A DNA stretch of 64,000 bases, taken from Haematococcus lacustris (Eukaryota > Chlorophyta > Chlorophyceae > Chlamydomonadales > Haematococcaceae). Below, piece by piece: positions 12,270 to 23,213 of this stretch. Numbering within the stretch: position 1 is the stretch's first letter; every line of letters starts with the position of its first letter. Location: assembly GCA_030144725.1 (NCBI GenBank), contig JASKMD010000026.1, positions 8,274,100-8,338,099 of the forward strand, given 5' to 3'. A program made the position numbers and the translations under genes. The notes below the pieces were generated by a model, which saw only the letters and a program-made list of their open reading frames with translations, was not told where the DNA came from and did not search any database.

Positions 12270-15200
12270 TCATACCACCATACGCCGTTTGAGCGCCTCC
12301 AATGCCTCAGCCCCCGTCGCGTCGCGGCCTAGAGCAGGTGGGATGACAACCAATCCCACGCGTTTACTTGCTCCGTGATGTGCTGCTTTTCCAACCTTGC
12401 CCACATTTGCAGTTGGCACTGCTGCGCCGCCGCCTTTTCTGCGCTGCTTGCGCGCAGCGCGCTTCGCCAACTCTTGAAAGGCCAGTGCCTCCTTGCTTGG
12501 ATACTTTTTTGGTTGCATCGCTCCTGTAACCGCGATAGACACCTGAGGCGTGCTGGGTGCAGCAGCAACCAGGCGCTGCTTGCTGCGTTTGCTGTGTCGC
12601 GATGATGCGCTCCGGGACCGGGCCGCGACGGCCTCCGAGGCGGCGGCCGCACTACTGGCCAGGTGCTTGGCCACTGCGATTGCTGCTTGTACGGAGCTTG
12701 CCGCCGCTGTGGAGTGTGCTAGCGTCGCTGCCGCTGAAGCACCCGCATCAAACACAGCATCCTCGTTGGCGGGCTGATGTCGCCCCTGTTGAGGCTTGTC
12801 GCGAGCCGTGCCTAGATGAGCGGCAGCAGTACCCGTTGCGGCTGCGGGTGAATGTTGCACGGCCTGGGGAGGCAGTGATCCGCCTCGAGCTGCTGCACCA
12901 CTGACGGCGACCCCGGCAGCAGCTCCGCCAGTGAAGAAAGCCCGCGACATCTTGGGTGCCAAGGGCACGGCTAAAAGGTGCGCCAACTGGGCTTTGAGTG
13001 CCAGAAGACTAGACGCCTGTGACCAAAACAGGCGATGTTACAGGTGACAACTGTCGCGCAGCACAATGTGTTGACGAAGCAGCGGTGGGGGTAGAGCTGT
13101 CTAAATCAGTGCCGACCGCACTATCATACAGTAGGTAGTGCCTCGCACGCACCTGAGCAGCTCTCGCGCGCTTGTTCCTGAGTGTCTGGTCGTCGTCAGA
13201 GTCCTCCTCGTCGTCAGGTTTGTGCGAATCACCTCGCCCTCGCTTTCTGCCTACGCCGTTGCAGGCCACAGCTGGCTGGTCGCTGTCGCCAGGCTCATCC
13301 AGCCCAGCCTCCGCAGCCTGTCGAGTAGCCCAGCTGCTGTTTGCCAGCTCCTTGCGCATTGCGCGCTCCACCTCATCGATCTTGAGCGCCAATTTGACCC
13401 GCTGGACAACCTGTAGCACCATGCGAGTACGGCAGCCTCAGAAAATTGCAGCAGGAGCAACCGGTGGGAGAGGCAGCTGACCGCCGCACCAGGGGCATCA
13501 GCGTTTTGTCAATCGGGAAGCTGGGTGGCAGACTGTCCTTGCCCAGCGCGCGGCACAGTGTGCGAAACTTGACTGCCTCATCCGGGGCTACCAGCGCCAG
13601 CGCCAAGCCGGAGCTGCCAGCACCTCGCCCTGTCCGGCCGGAGCGGTGGATGTAAGTGTCGGCGGACGCGGGGAGCTGGTAGTGGATGACGCACCTGTGC
13701 GACGTCCACCCAGTCGCAGAGGCCGACATGTTGCTACAAGAACCCTCGTGTTGCTCAATCCAGAGTGCGTTCCAGTGACAAGGGACATATGTTTAGATGT
13801 GCATGCCATGCTGCTAAACAAACACCACAGCACACCTGACGCCAGGGATGTCTAGCCCTCGAGCAGCCACGTCCGAGGCCACCAGCACTGCCTGATCGTC
13901 ACTCTTGAAACGGTCCAAAGCCTTGTCGCAGCAAGGGAGTGCAGTGCATCACCCACCAGCTGGTTGACCAGCATGCAGGAAATGCAGATGCTATGAGGGT
14001 GGAGTGAGTTTGCATTGTTTCGCCCCATGAGCACCACAGCAGGGCGACGCCAGTGCACAGCACATCAAAGCAAGCATCCACTATCAGCGCATAGTGCAGA
14101 GGTAGTCTGTACAAGCCCCGATGCAAACAGCAGCAGCAGCAGCAGCAGCAGCCAACAGCATTGACATGGCTTGCTTACAGTCACATCAGCAGCAGCCGCA
14201 GGCCCCACCCCTTACCTTGAGTCGTTGACGCTGTTGCTGCTGGGCGTGGATGGCGTGTGCTGGCAGGCCCAGCACCTTGAGCAGTGCAGCCACCCGACGC
14301 AGAGCAGTGACTGCGTTGGCAAACACCAGGGTGCGCCCTGGGTGCCTGCGCATCAACCACAGCGCTGGCTGGCCCTGGTCTCAGCTGCAGCTGCTGCACC
14401 CAACCACCAGGCATGACAGAGTGGTAGGCAGATCTAGCAGCAGCGAGAGAACTGCCTGCTTTGCACCCTGTGTGGTGGTAGCAGCTAGGACAGAGCCACT
14501 CGGTGCTCTTAGCCCTGCAGGGGTGGGGAGGCATTGAGTGGAGGTGCACCTACTTGACCAGCAGGTAGTAGAGCAGGGCATCTCGGTCACTGCCCTCCAT
14601 GCAGGGCACATAGGCCTCTGTCACGCCTGCTGCCACTTGGTGACTGCCCGCGGTCAGGTCCACAATGGCAGGGTCCCCGCGGAAGGGAACCCTGCGTGTT
14701 TAAGTACAAGCGAAAGAGACACAGCATGATCAGTGCCGTCAGTTGAGTGAAAAGTGAGTTAGGGTGAGGGGAAGATCTGGGTGCCTTTATGGTCGGCTGC
14801 CCTGGCAATGTGTCCAGTGGCTGGCCACCCGGCCACTAGTGGTGAGGACCAGGGCAAGAGCAGGGATTTCATCAGTGTGTTGCAAGGCAGGGGCGTGCTG
14901 CGTGACGGCCATGCCCAGCAGCACTTGCATGTCCATCAGGCTGTCCAGGTCGGTGCTGCCGAGAGCCCCGCCGCCTTTGCCCTTCTTCAGGCGCCGCCGC
15001 ATGTCCTTTGGCAGAGTCAAGGTGGCGCTGAACACCAAGGTCTGCAAAGGGCCTCCAGGGCCCCACTGACCCGCCGCCTTCCGCCCACCCGCCTTCTTCC
15101 CCGCTGCCTTGCCAATGCCTTGCTCCCGCCCTCCTGCCTGCTTGCTGCGCTGAACCCGGCCCGCATTTCCTACTTCCCTCCTGGCGGCCTGTTGCTGACC

Positions 15201-18200
15201 TGCCTCCCCCTGCTCCTCATTCCCGCCCTCCATCTCCTCCCCCTCCCTCTCCTCTTCCTCTCCCATCTGCTCGTCTCCCTCCCCGCCTAGATCCTCTATC
15301 AACCCTTCGCTGGCCCCTTGCTCAGCCAGTGTGCGTGCGCCTGACTCAGTCCGACCAGCTGCCTCCAAGGCGGTGGACGCAGCTAGGGTTTCCTGAAAGT
15401 CTGGCTCATAGGTGGCACCCAGCCGCACGCCTGGCCTGGGGATGAGGTCCAAGATGGACTCCAGCTCCTGCAGCAGCAGTGGCAGCAGCAGGCCAGCAGC
15501 AGCAGCGGCAGCAGCAGCAGCAGCAGCCTGCATGATGGGGTACCAGCCATCAGGCGCAGTGGCAAGCAGCAGTGCATGATGGCAGTTAGCATGACGAGCT
15601 GGGAGCCAGCATGGCGGTTGGAGCATGTGCCCGGCATGTTGATAAGCATGCAAAGCTCTGCAAGACTGCCAGCTCTGTAGTCATTGGTGAGGGGCGAGTG
15701 GAGCAGTCCAGGCTAGGCGCCTTAGTAGAGCATGTGTTGGCTACGGCGGCACTGAGAAAGCCTGCCTTTGAGCCTGCCCTTGAGTTGAGAAGGGCGAGTT
15801 AGGTGCGGTCACAAGGCAGTTATTTGTACCCTGCCATTGCCCGCCTCTGTCCCCTGCCCTGCCCACCCAGCCACCACTGGGTCCCACGCCCCACAGCAGC
15901 TGCTCCACAATGCTGCTGCCTAGCCAGGTCACGTACCGAGGCTGCACTCACTGCACCTGAAAATGGCCCTTCTGAGCCATCCTGTCGGCCTCATCCAGCA
16001 CCAGGAAGCTCAGAGCCCCGAAGTCAGCCAGGTGCGGAGAGCTGGCCTCACGCAGCAGCTCCCACAGCCGCCCAGGGGTGGCCACCAGCACTGACGGCCT
16101 GGCGGCCAGCAGCCGGGTCTGTGACCAGGCACAGGCAGGCCAGAGGCAGGCCAGTCTCAGGGGGTCTCAGGCAAGCATGGTGCTTGGTAGGCACGGCACT
16201 GGGGCAAAGCGATTGGCTTAGTGGCAGGGACAGGCTGCTGCCAACGTGCCTGACCTCGCCGGCCCTGGACTTGGCACTAAGGCTGCAGCGTAACGGGTGG
16301 CACACAAGGCCACCCCACTTACTTGTTTAACATGTGCCAAGCCGCCCACAATAGCTGCCACACGGATCCTGGCTACCTTGCCCAGGGCTGTCAGGTGGGC
16401 CGACACCTGCAATGGCAGCCCCCTACACAGCCTCCAGCAAGCCCACCTCGACACATGCTGAGGCATCCTGGTTCAGCAGCAGCAGCAGCGGCGGTAATCG
16501 CAGCTGCAGCCACAGCAGGAGTGGCGCCAACTGGCAGCAACATCGATAGGTTTACAGGGCAGTGCAGCCTAGGCGGCCTGGATCATGTGCTCCTGACCTG
16601 CAGCGCCAGCTCGCGGGTAGGGGTCATGATCAGGGCGCGCAGGCGACCATCTAATGGGGAGGTGGTAGGCCCAGCCTCTGCTGCTTCCGCCTCCTGCATC
16701 TCACGCTCCTACGTGTGACCCAGAGGCGGCCACAGCACCTCACTCTCTCGTTATGTTGACTGTGGTGCAGGCACCAGGTTATGGAGGAGGCTTTGCCAGG
16801 TAAGGTGCGCACACAGACTCCAACCTGGCCCAGGCCGCCCCTCTTCAGGCACCCTTCACCTCACAGCCCTGCCAATGGGTTGTGCACAAACGCAAGCTTT
16901 ACCTGTCATGCTCACCGCCTGCTGACCTGGCCTGGCCAGGCCTGCCCGGCACAGCCTACACCACCCTGCCCTGCCTTTGCCTGGCCTGGTTCGATCTGAC
17001 CCAGCTTGATCCAACCTGACCTGCAGCAGGCGCTGGAAGATGGGCAGACCAAACGCCAGTGTCTTGCCGCTGCCTGTTTGTGCAGCACCAATAACATCTG
17101 AGCCGTCCCGGCAAGCGGCCGGCAGCACCGCTGCTTGAATTGCCGTGGGCCGAGTGAAGCCCTGGCCACAGCGGCAGAAGAAAGCATGGTACAGCACGAC
17201 ACATTACACAGCAGTGGTTTCGTTGCTGCCTGCCGAGCACCTGAGGGGTGTGCCTCTTGCAAGCTGGTAGTCAAGCCCCCTCAGCACTGGCAGCGGAGGC
17301 TGGAGTGTGTACACTCCCAGGAGTGCACTCAATCAGGAAGTGTACTCAATCAGGCAGCCTGCACACACTCTGACCTGCATGGCTAGGCCTTGCTCCAGCA
17401 AGGGGTGCAGCCCAAACTCCTTCCATGCTGACATGTCAACCTCGCTCCATGCTGCTGCCGCTGCAGTTGCTGCTGCTGGGCGGCATGGTTCCGCAGCGCC
17501 TGGAGCGCTGCTGCTGCTGCCGCTGGCTCTCTTCTTACAAGACCCTGCAGGCCGTCCATGTCCATGCCCTGAGTCCTCATCTACTGGAGCAGAAGGACCA
17601 TCTGCCAAGCTGGATGCAGCAGCTGCTCCTGGTCCAGCCTTGTCTGCCTGCCCCTTTGCAGCCTTTGCTGCCTGACGGGCCAGCCTGGTTGCCGCAATCT
17701 TGGCTTTGCGCAGCTCGACCCATTTGGCAGTCTTTGCTCGCTTGCCTGTGACGGGCGTAGCGGCATCCCCATCACTGGGTCCTGCTAAGTGTGCTACTGC
17801 TGCAGTCCCACCCGTGGCATTGCCAACCTGCTGGCCTTTCAGTTGCCTGTTCTCTGATTCCAATGCTGCCAACCGCTGTTTGAGTGACTCCATGTCATCT
17901 ATAGGAGTAGGGAGGTCTGCCATGCCATCCTCTGCATTGTGCTGTGAGTCGGGATGACTTGCGTGGCTTGCGTCAGCATCCTGCAAGCCTGCAGTTACAT
18001 TAGATGGAAATGTACCTCTGGGGGGGGGGGGTCCAGGTCACTGGCATGGAGTGCAATGCTGGCCCACCCTTGAGGAGGGCTGGGTCGAGAAGAGACGGGT
18101 CCTCCAGCACCTCCAAACCCGCAAAGCCTCCCTCCTCAGCGCCTAGCAAGAAGTCTTCGCCGATGTCTACGCTGGTCCAGCCAGCAGAGCTCGCAAGGCC

Positions 18201-18302
18201 GCTACCGCGCCGCGCCTTAACGCCGCGCTTTGCCGCTTGCTTGGATTTCAGTGATGCTGCGATGCTTGGTGACTGACTGTGCGCGGCCGCAGGCTTCCTC
18301 AT
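12270..18302 (-). CDS. DDX24: DEAD-box RNA helicase, DDX24/MAK5 (RH13) family
   Basis: Thirteen exons, in transcript order: 18302-18042, 17980-17375, 17161-17021, 16708-16598, 16406-16323, 16118-15957, 15467-14929, 14691-14554, 14345-14216, 13921-13836, 13694-13490, 13410-13153 and 13016-12270 (3468 nt, 1155 residues). Motifs in order: Q motif GFTRPTAIQ (290), AQTGSGKT (316), PTRELALQ (366), ATPGR (414), DEAD (443), SAT (602), LVFAN (687), ARGLDIPG (744), HRSGRTGR (769). The LWELLRE and [12 protein letters not shown] contexts, the long acidic insertion between motifs II and III, and LAHLLAVPL near the C-terminus are diagnostic of DDX24/MAK5, a nucleolar helicase for 60S ribosome biogenesis. 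The insertion (about 500-595) is Glu/Gly-rich then Lys-rich. The C-terminus is Ala/Ser/Arg-rich. Intron 7 uses a GC donor (GCAAGT). Intron 1 is a 61-nt proposal containing a 12-base homopolymer and is the least certain junction. Confidence 0.9.
14129..14154. repeat. CAG trinucleotide run
   Basis: About eight CAG units lie in an intron of the helicase gene, between its exons 9 and 10. Confidence 0.8.
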
Positions 18303-18858
18303 TCGCTGCCGCTCGTGCTACGCAGCGACCTGACCTGAGTAAGGCAGGCAAGAAGTACTCAATCAGCCACTTTGGCAAACCTCCTTGATTGCTGGTTTGG
18401 GTTTGGTAAAGTGGTGCCGCCAGCAAGACTTGCATGGTATGCATGCGTGGTATGCATGGCAACCATACATGTCTGCATGTATGAACCGGGCGGAACTAAA
18501 CAAGAATACTCCACCAAATCATCCACCGTAGACCTTCCTTGGCTGAGCAATGGCCATTTGTCTGAGCAAAGGCGACCAGCATCACCAGCATCGAGGAGGA
18601 GACGTGAGCATCGGCAGCAGCCTATGAAGGAATCCGGGTATGCGCTCAATGCGTTTGGACATGGGAAGGGATGATGACACTTTCTCAATTCAACCAGCAT
18701 GCCTGCTTCCCCGTGACAGACCGGCCTGACATCCCAGCCGGGCGTCGCGGCCTCACAGGCAAGCCGGACTCCAGCCCTTTCGCTTTGAACTGCCGCGAGC
18801 GCCAGACATGCCACATTATGCCGTATAAGGACACACAAAGCAGTGGGAGGCGAAAGTG
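18303..18858. promoter_or_regulatory. Divergent promoter region, helicase and 18.9 kb gene
   Basis: This 556-bp spacer separates two divergent start codons. Both promoters must lie here if the models are right. I see no assignable box motif. Open frames across it on both strands lack splice or family support. Confidence 0.35.
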
Positions 18859-19766
18859 ATGATGGCCTCGGGCTCTCCGGCAACAACTCCGCAGCGTGAT
18901 GCTGACAACAGCCAGCACTGCCTCGACTTTGCCTCCCTGACTGCATGCGACCAGGCACCTCCACCCCACCTGCTCACCACCCTGCCACCTCAAGAAGCAA
19001 CCAGGGTCCACGATACCACCCAGGCCCCCATCACAGACATCCAGCAGCTGGTCTTCTACAGCTGGTGGTCAGAGGATTGCGAGTCAGCTGACCTGGGCCT
19101 CCGCATCAGCTGCGATTCCATTGTCGGCGGAGGCATAAAGAAGAGGTATGCCACCGTGACCTATGACCTGGCCAGCAAGTCCTTCAGCCTCTTGTCATCC
19201 CAGGATGGGCAGGACATTGTTCTGGGGCCCGTAGCACACGTCACGAACAGGGCAGGGGGGGCCAGCTGCCACCCAGTGGATGTGTGGGACTTGCATGTGG
19301 GGGCCAAGCTGGGGATGCTGGGCAGGACCGTCTGCCTGATGAAGGCTGAGCTACGCACAGCGCAGTGGATTGAGCACCATGCCCAGCGCCTGCTGAGACT
19401 CAAGGCCAAAACCCAGGTACTCGGAACATCAATGTCCCTCCTCTCTCCCACCTCAGCACCTCCTCACCTCACACTCACCTCACCTCACCTTCCATGACAG
19501 GCTGCAGTCACATTGCACTGGTGACCAGTGACCATGTCAGTATCGACTCACATGAGAGCAGCGTGGGTGCGCTGCAGGCTGAGCTGCAGAAGTACAAGCC
19601 GCGGGCCCACAAGGCCTGCGTGAGCCATGACAAGGGCCAGGGTCCCCTGGGGGGCCTGTGTCTGAGCCACACTGTAAAGCAGCTGCATGTGCTGCTGGAC
19701 GACCTGGCGCAGTACAGGCCATCCGTGGCCACCCAGCTGAGGGAGCAGATCTCGATCCTGGTCTAA
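18859..19766 (+). CDS. Conserved-looking hypothetical protein, two exons
   Basis: Exon 1 is 18859-19416 and exon 2 is 19578-19766 (747 nt, 248 residues), both phase 0. Of the tandem ATGs at 18859 and 18862, the first was taken. The acceptor at 19577 was chosen over one at 19500 because only it keeps the frame, giving an AKTQ-AELQKYKPR junction. The N-terminal 45 residues look disordered. Then comes a beta-rich domain (LVFYSWWSEDCESADLGLR, VTYDLASKSFSLLSSQDG, VWDLHVGAKLGMLGR) ending in a helical Gln/Leu/Lys segment (HHAQRLLRLKAKTQAELQKY). The C-terminus contains LSHTVKQLHVLLDDLAQY. No transmembrane or signal segment is visible. I do not recognise the family; a ciliary or cytoskeletal protein is possible but unsupported. 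Confidence 0.68.
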
Positions 19767-20016
19767 TGTGCAAGCTCTCAAAACGGCGCAAGACAGCAGG
19801 CTGAACCTTGCCGTCCACAGACCCGGGAGCATTGTTGCCAGGCTGTCCCAAAGGTGCTGCGATAAGGAGGTGCTGCGACAAAACCCTGGCATGGGCTACA
19901 TGTTGCTGCAAGACTGCTTACACCAGGTTTAGCAGCGGCAGTAGCCTGTGGCACAGTAGTGTGTGCTAGGGGTTATCTTTGGGCTCCTACCAGCTTACGG
20001 ACCCACAGCCCCTACG

Positions 20017-20161
20017 CAGCAGCCAGGAAGTCACACAGCCTGCAGCCTCAGCGCCAGGGCCCAGCGCTCCCCCGCCAGCCAAGCGCAGCAAACGCACCAA
20101 GGTTGAGCCAGAGGCAGCTGAGCCCACCCAGCCCACCAAGGCTGCCAAGGCCAAGCCAGCA
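20017..20161 (+). pseudogene. Fragment of Fanzor-like ORF (NLS/linker part only)
   Basis: The segment encodes the Pro/Lys-rich linker shared with the other copies (PPPAKRSKRTK-type basic cluster followed by an Ala/Lys-rich stretch). It breaks off immediately before the conserved RWLDRD block. The sequence after 20161 is unrelated to that block, so this is a truncated, non-functional copy. Confidence 0.75.
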
Positions 20162-21230
20162 CCATTTGTCACGCGGATTTTAGTCTGTAGCCTTGTCACA
20201 GAGCTCAGGCAGTGGTGGAGGTGGAAGGCGGCCATGCCATGTGTGCAAGCGGTGTACTCCATGCAGACAGGGCTAGGGCTCCTGTCAGTCTGCCTAGGCA
20301 TTGTTGCCCACTGGGCTGACAAGTGAGGTACTGCCTCAAGGATGCTCACCCACCTGGGGCCATGCCAGTAGCACAGCTTCACGGGCGCTGCACCCTCGCC
20401 TCAGCGTGGCTGAATCTTAAGCACCAGGTTGGGGTTCCAACCTAGCCACCTGCCCCAAGCGGCAGCATGGTCTGGGGTCACAGGGGCGGGAGGGGAGTGG
20501 GTAATCTCGCATGGCACAACATCAGGGCCCGCACTGGCTTGAATTGCTGATAGGCTGAGCATGGTGGAGGAATCTTGAACATGGGTAGTGAACTTCATGG
20601 GGGTGTTTCTACTTATGTTACTCTTGTCACCCCCACTTCACACATCGGCGGGAAGGCGTACACGCAGCAAGTTGCGACTGCTTGAACCTTGGCTTCACTG
20701 AGGGATCCAGCCCCAGGTCGCCGTCGAGTCTTTGATCTATGTCCTTTAGCCCGCATGTCTGGCTATCGGGCATGTCGACGCTGCTCGAAGATTGACAACG
20801 GATCACTGAACTTGTGTGCTCACCCGCGTAAGGGTGCTGTTCCAATCTCTTTGAATATCGTGTGAACATGTCACAACGCCCCTCTCTCCGCGTGTCGCCA
20901 TTCATGGGTGACGAGTGAGTGGGCGTTTCCGCAAGCCTTCGGTCATAGATGCCCATTGCTGTCATTCGTGTGCACTGCACAGGCGAGCAAAGCTTCGGCG
21001 CACACGCGCCAGCCGTGTCCTCTCGCTTGTGAGGTGAGCCTCGCGTCATTGCCGGGGAACGTCGTGTGCGAACTGCTAGGTCGAACTCATACTGCTACCT
21101 TCACCTACCGCGGGCGCAGCACACGCACATATCCCGCGCACCGACCATGCTCGCGCGACCTCCACGTCTCATGCCAATGCTTGCTTGTCTGCTGCTACTG
21201 TGCACAGGTTGTGAAGGGTAGCGCTGAACC
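20162..21230. other. Intergenic region, no gene assigned
   Basis: Scattered open frames lack splice or family support. An acceptor-like CAG at 21205-21207 directly before the small membrane-protein exon suggests that gene has a 5'UTR intron ending here. Part of 20240-20330 resembles sequence near 47985-48030, consistent with a dispersed repeat. Confidence 0.35.
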
Positions 21231-21870
21231 ATGGGTGTGGCAACCCAATTCCTGCTGGCAACGGTGTTGGGGCCCTTGTACCCGATATTCAAAATTGTGT
21301 GCTTCTTGGTGGGCACGGAGGGGGTGTGAGGGACATGCCACAGCAGCCGGAGTGAATGACGATCGAACAGTACACATGAGCAGGGGCTTCACTGATGAGA
21401 TCACTACAAGAGAATCGTCAGACTTGGCAGCATTGATCTTGTATTGGCAGCTTTGGTGTGGCCACCACCTTCAATGATGCAGGTGTGGCTGCCACTTGTT
21501 TGTGCAGGTGACTTTTCCCATGAAGGTATTGAAGTGCGTCTTGACTACGCTGCTGTTCCCCATCCTGCTGCCGTTCTATGTTCTGTGCTTCGTTGTCAAG
21601 ACCGTTGCAGTGAGTCATGGCCCGATCCCCTTGGTTTGGCCAATGCATGTGGGCGGAGGGGCCTGGTGTGCCTTGCGTAGGTTACCCACTGCCACTGCCA
21701 AACAAGATGGACGCACACGCATATGCTGATGACCTTGGCACCCGATTTACGACACTTCCTCCTTGCTGCCCAGCCTAATGTCACTGACCTTGTTGTGCGG
21801 TGTTGCCCTGCAGTGGATATTCCTGTGGCCCATTTTCCTACCCTGGCGGATTATCAGCTACTTGATCTGA
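21231..21870 (+). CDS. Small hydrophobic membrane protein, 78 residues
   Basis: Three exons, 21231-21308, 21508-21609 and 21814-21870 (237 nt), are all phase 0 with good GT-AG sites (GTGGGC and GTGAGT donors; GTGCAG and CTGCAG acceptors). The protein is almost wholly hydrophobic, with Pro-punctuated stretches (FLLATVLGPLYPIFKIVCFL, VLTTLLFPILLPFYVLCFVV and WIFLWPIFLPWRIISYLI) that could form three membrane segments. It has very few charged residues, mainly single Lys and Arg between segments. No family is recognised. A TGTAA motif lies 144 nt after the stop. The start ATG sits only 24 nt after a likely acceptor, so the 5'UTR is probably spliced. It is too short for most gene finders, but consistent phase and hydrophobicity across three exons argue that it is real. 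Confidence 0.68.
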
Positions 21871-22013
21871 GCGCACTGAGGAGAGCATGGAGTTGAGCAT
21901 GGAGTTGAGGACTTGTTGCACCTGCCACAGAAGTTGAGCGAGACTATGCATGCTGCCTCCAGGCTTGTGCCTTGTTGCATGGAAGTGAAGCAGCCTGGGT
22001 TGTTGCCTCGTGT

Positions 22014-22018
22014 TGTAA
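22014..22018 (+). terminator. TGTAA polyadenylation motif, small membrane protein gene
   Basis: TGTAA lies 144 nt downstream of the stop codon at 21870, in the expected orientation. Confidence 0.45.
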
Positions 22019-22127
22019 CTGATATGTTCTTGGCAAACCTCCCAGCGTCGAGCCAGCATCATCTGTTGGTGCCCCGCAGTGAAGGTACATCCAAACGTTG
22101 CAGCATGGCCTGATCAGCTGCCTATAG

Positions 22128-22330
22128 GGGTCGCAACTCTACAGCGCGCACACTAGAAGGGACCCTGGTGCCGGCCTTGATAGATGTGTTGTGCAGGGAG
22201 AAAGCAGTAAGAGAAATGGTTGGGCTGCAGTACGGCGTTGTTCCAGCCTATGCCATGTGTGAGGGAGATGTTAGTTTAGCCTTGGTCGTATGCTACGTCA
22301 GAGTGCAGTGATGGCTGTAGGGGGGTCCAT
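22128..22330. repeat. Dispersed repeat, partner at 47785-48080
   Basis: The stretch with CTCTACAGCGC, GGGACCCTGGTGCCG, GATGTGTTG, ATGGTTGGGCTGCA and TTAGCCTTGGTCGT recurs in the same order near 47785-48080. The 47.8 kb copy has extra sequence between the last two blocks. It lies just upstream of the 22.3 kb nuclease-like remnant and so may be part of the same element. No intact reading frame is shared. Confidence 0.65.
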
Positions 22331-22370
22331 ACCCACAATACCTCAAGCTAAGAGGTGCAATGAGCAATAC

Positions 22371-22679
22371 AATGCCTCAGAGCCAGGGCCCAGCACTCCC
22401 CCGCCAGCCAAGCGCAGCAAGCGCACCAAGGCTGAGGCAGAGGCAGCTGAGCTCACCCAGCCCACCAAGGCTGCAAAGGCCAAGCCAACACCACAGCCAG
22501 GCAGGTGGCTGGACAGGGACTGCAATGCAGCATTGAACATGCAGCGCATTGGGGAGAGCAGGTGGCGCCCGCTGGAGCTGTGCTACTGGTCAGAGCAGGG
22601 AGCTCTGCCAGCCAAGGGCAAGGAGTACCCAGGCCTGGGCTATAAGCGGCTACGAGACAAGCCACCCAAGGCCCAGTAG
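22371..22679 (+). pseudogene. Fanzor/TnpB-like nuclease C-terminal remnant
   Basis: The frame encodes the basic linker (PPPAKRSKRTKAEAEAAE), then GRWLDRDCNAALNMQRIGES, then a WRPLELCYW-type tail and a conserved Lys-rich C-terminus (YKRLRDKPPKAQ). The DRDxNAAxN block matches the RuvC-III motif of the IS605 OrfB/TnpB and eukaryotic Fanzor nucleases, where the second Asp is catalytic (family knowledge). A stop at 22677 truncates the tail by several residues compared with copies that read QQQPAVAQ or QQQPAEAQ. Nothing corresponding to RuvC-I or RuvC-II is present upstream, so this copy is not expected to encode an active enzyme. Confidence 0.72.
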
Positions 22680-22905
22680 CAGCCTGCTGAGGCATAGTAG
22701 CGTGTGCCCCCCACTCTGAGCTGTCATCAGCTCACAATCAGTGCATGATATTCAAGCCAACTCTACACAATAGCCCTCGTGGCCAGGCAATAGTGTAGGT
22801 GGTAGGCACTCATGCATGGCCATGTGAAATGGGTATACTCCACACAGCCCATTAACACCACTTGGGTCGGGCGACTATTGCCCACTTGTGGTCCCTGCTG
22901 GTCCG
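22680..22905 (+). ncRNA. Candidate guide-RNA scaffold downstream of Fanzor-like remnant
   Basis: This conserved non-coding block follows the stop. It holds a perfect hairpin at 22717-22734 (TGAGCTG, loop TCAT, CAGCTCA), then AATCAGTGCATG and GTGTAGGTGGTAGGC. The same order occurs at 35860-36066, and, with a different but still complementary stem, after the minus-strand copies. Known TnpB/Fanzor loci encode their omega-RNA here. Transcription is not shown, so this is inference. Confidence 0.45.
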
Positions 22906-23085
22906 GCTAGTGGCCACTAGTGGTGGACTACCAGGGAGCTAGTGGACTACAAGGGACTATCAGGGAGCTAGTGGTCCGGCTAGTGGATTACCAGGGAGCT
23001 AGTGCCACTAGTGACCACCAGTAGTGGACCACCAGTCCCTAGTATTGCCGCTAGTGCTCCCTGGTGGTCCGGCTCAAAGTAAGGC
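22905..23085. repeat. Clustered CTAGTGG/CCACTAG palindromic repeats
   Basis: Short inverted and direct copies of CTAGTGG, CCACTAG, GGACTACCAGGGAGC and GGTGGTCCGGCT are packed into about 180 bp. The block ends with CCCTGGTGGTCCGGCTC, which also ends the 36.06 kb copy. It is therefore probably an expanded right end of the same element. Confidence 0.7.
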
Positions 23086-23208
23086 CCTAGTGAGGGACAA
23101 TGGGGTTGTCCTGGTTTGGTTGTGCCCACAAGAGCTATGCTACGTTGGCATAATCAACCATCGGCGGTTTACTTCCGCTTCCATACAATTCGACACATCA
23201 CGATGATT

Positions 23209-23213
23209 TTACA
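23209..23213 (-). terminator. TGTAA motif (minus strand) downstream of PSBS
   Basis: TTACA on the plus strand reads TGTAA on the minus strand, 366 nt after the PSBS stop. It is a plausible poly(A) signal. Confidence 0.35.

Noticed and set aside
14924..14929. Canonical GT donor after the CAA at the end of helicase exon 7
   Set aside because: It leaves phase 0 while the conserved next exon needs phase 2. The GC donor two bases upstream restores the DDX24-like text exactly.
19494..19577. Exon 2 of the 18.9 kb gene starting at 19501
   Set aside because: From the CAG at 19498-19500 the incoming phase gives an early stop. The acceptor at 19577 keeps the frame.
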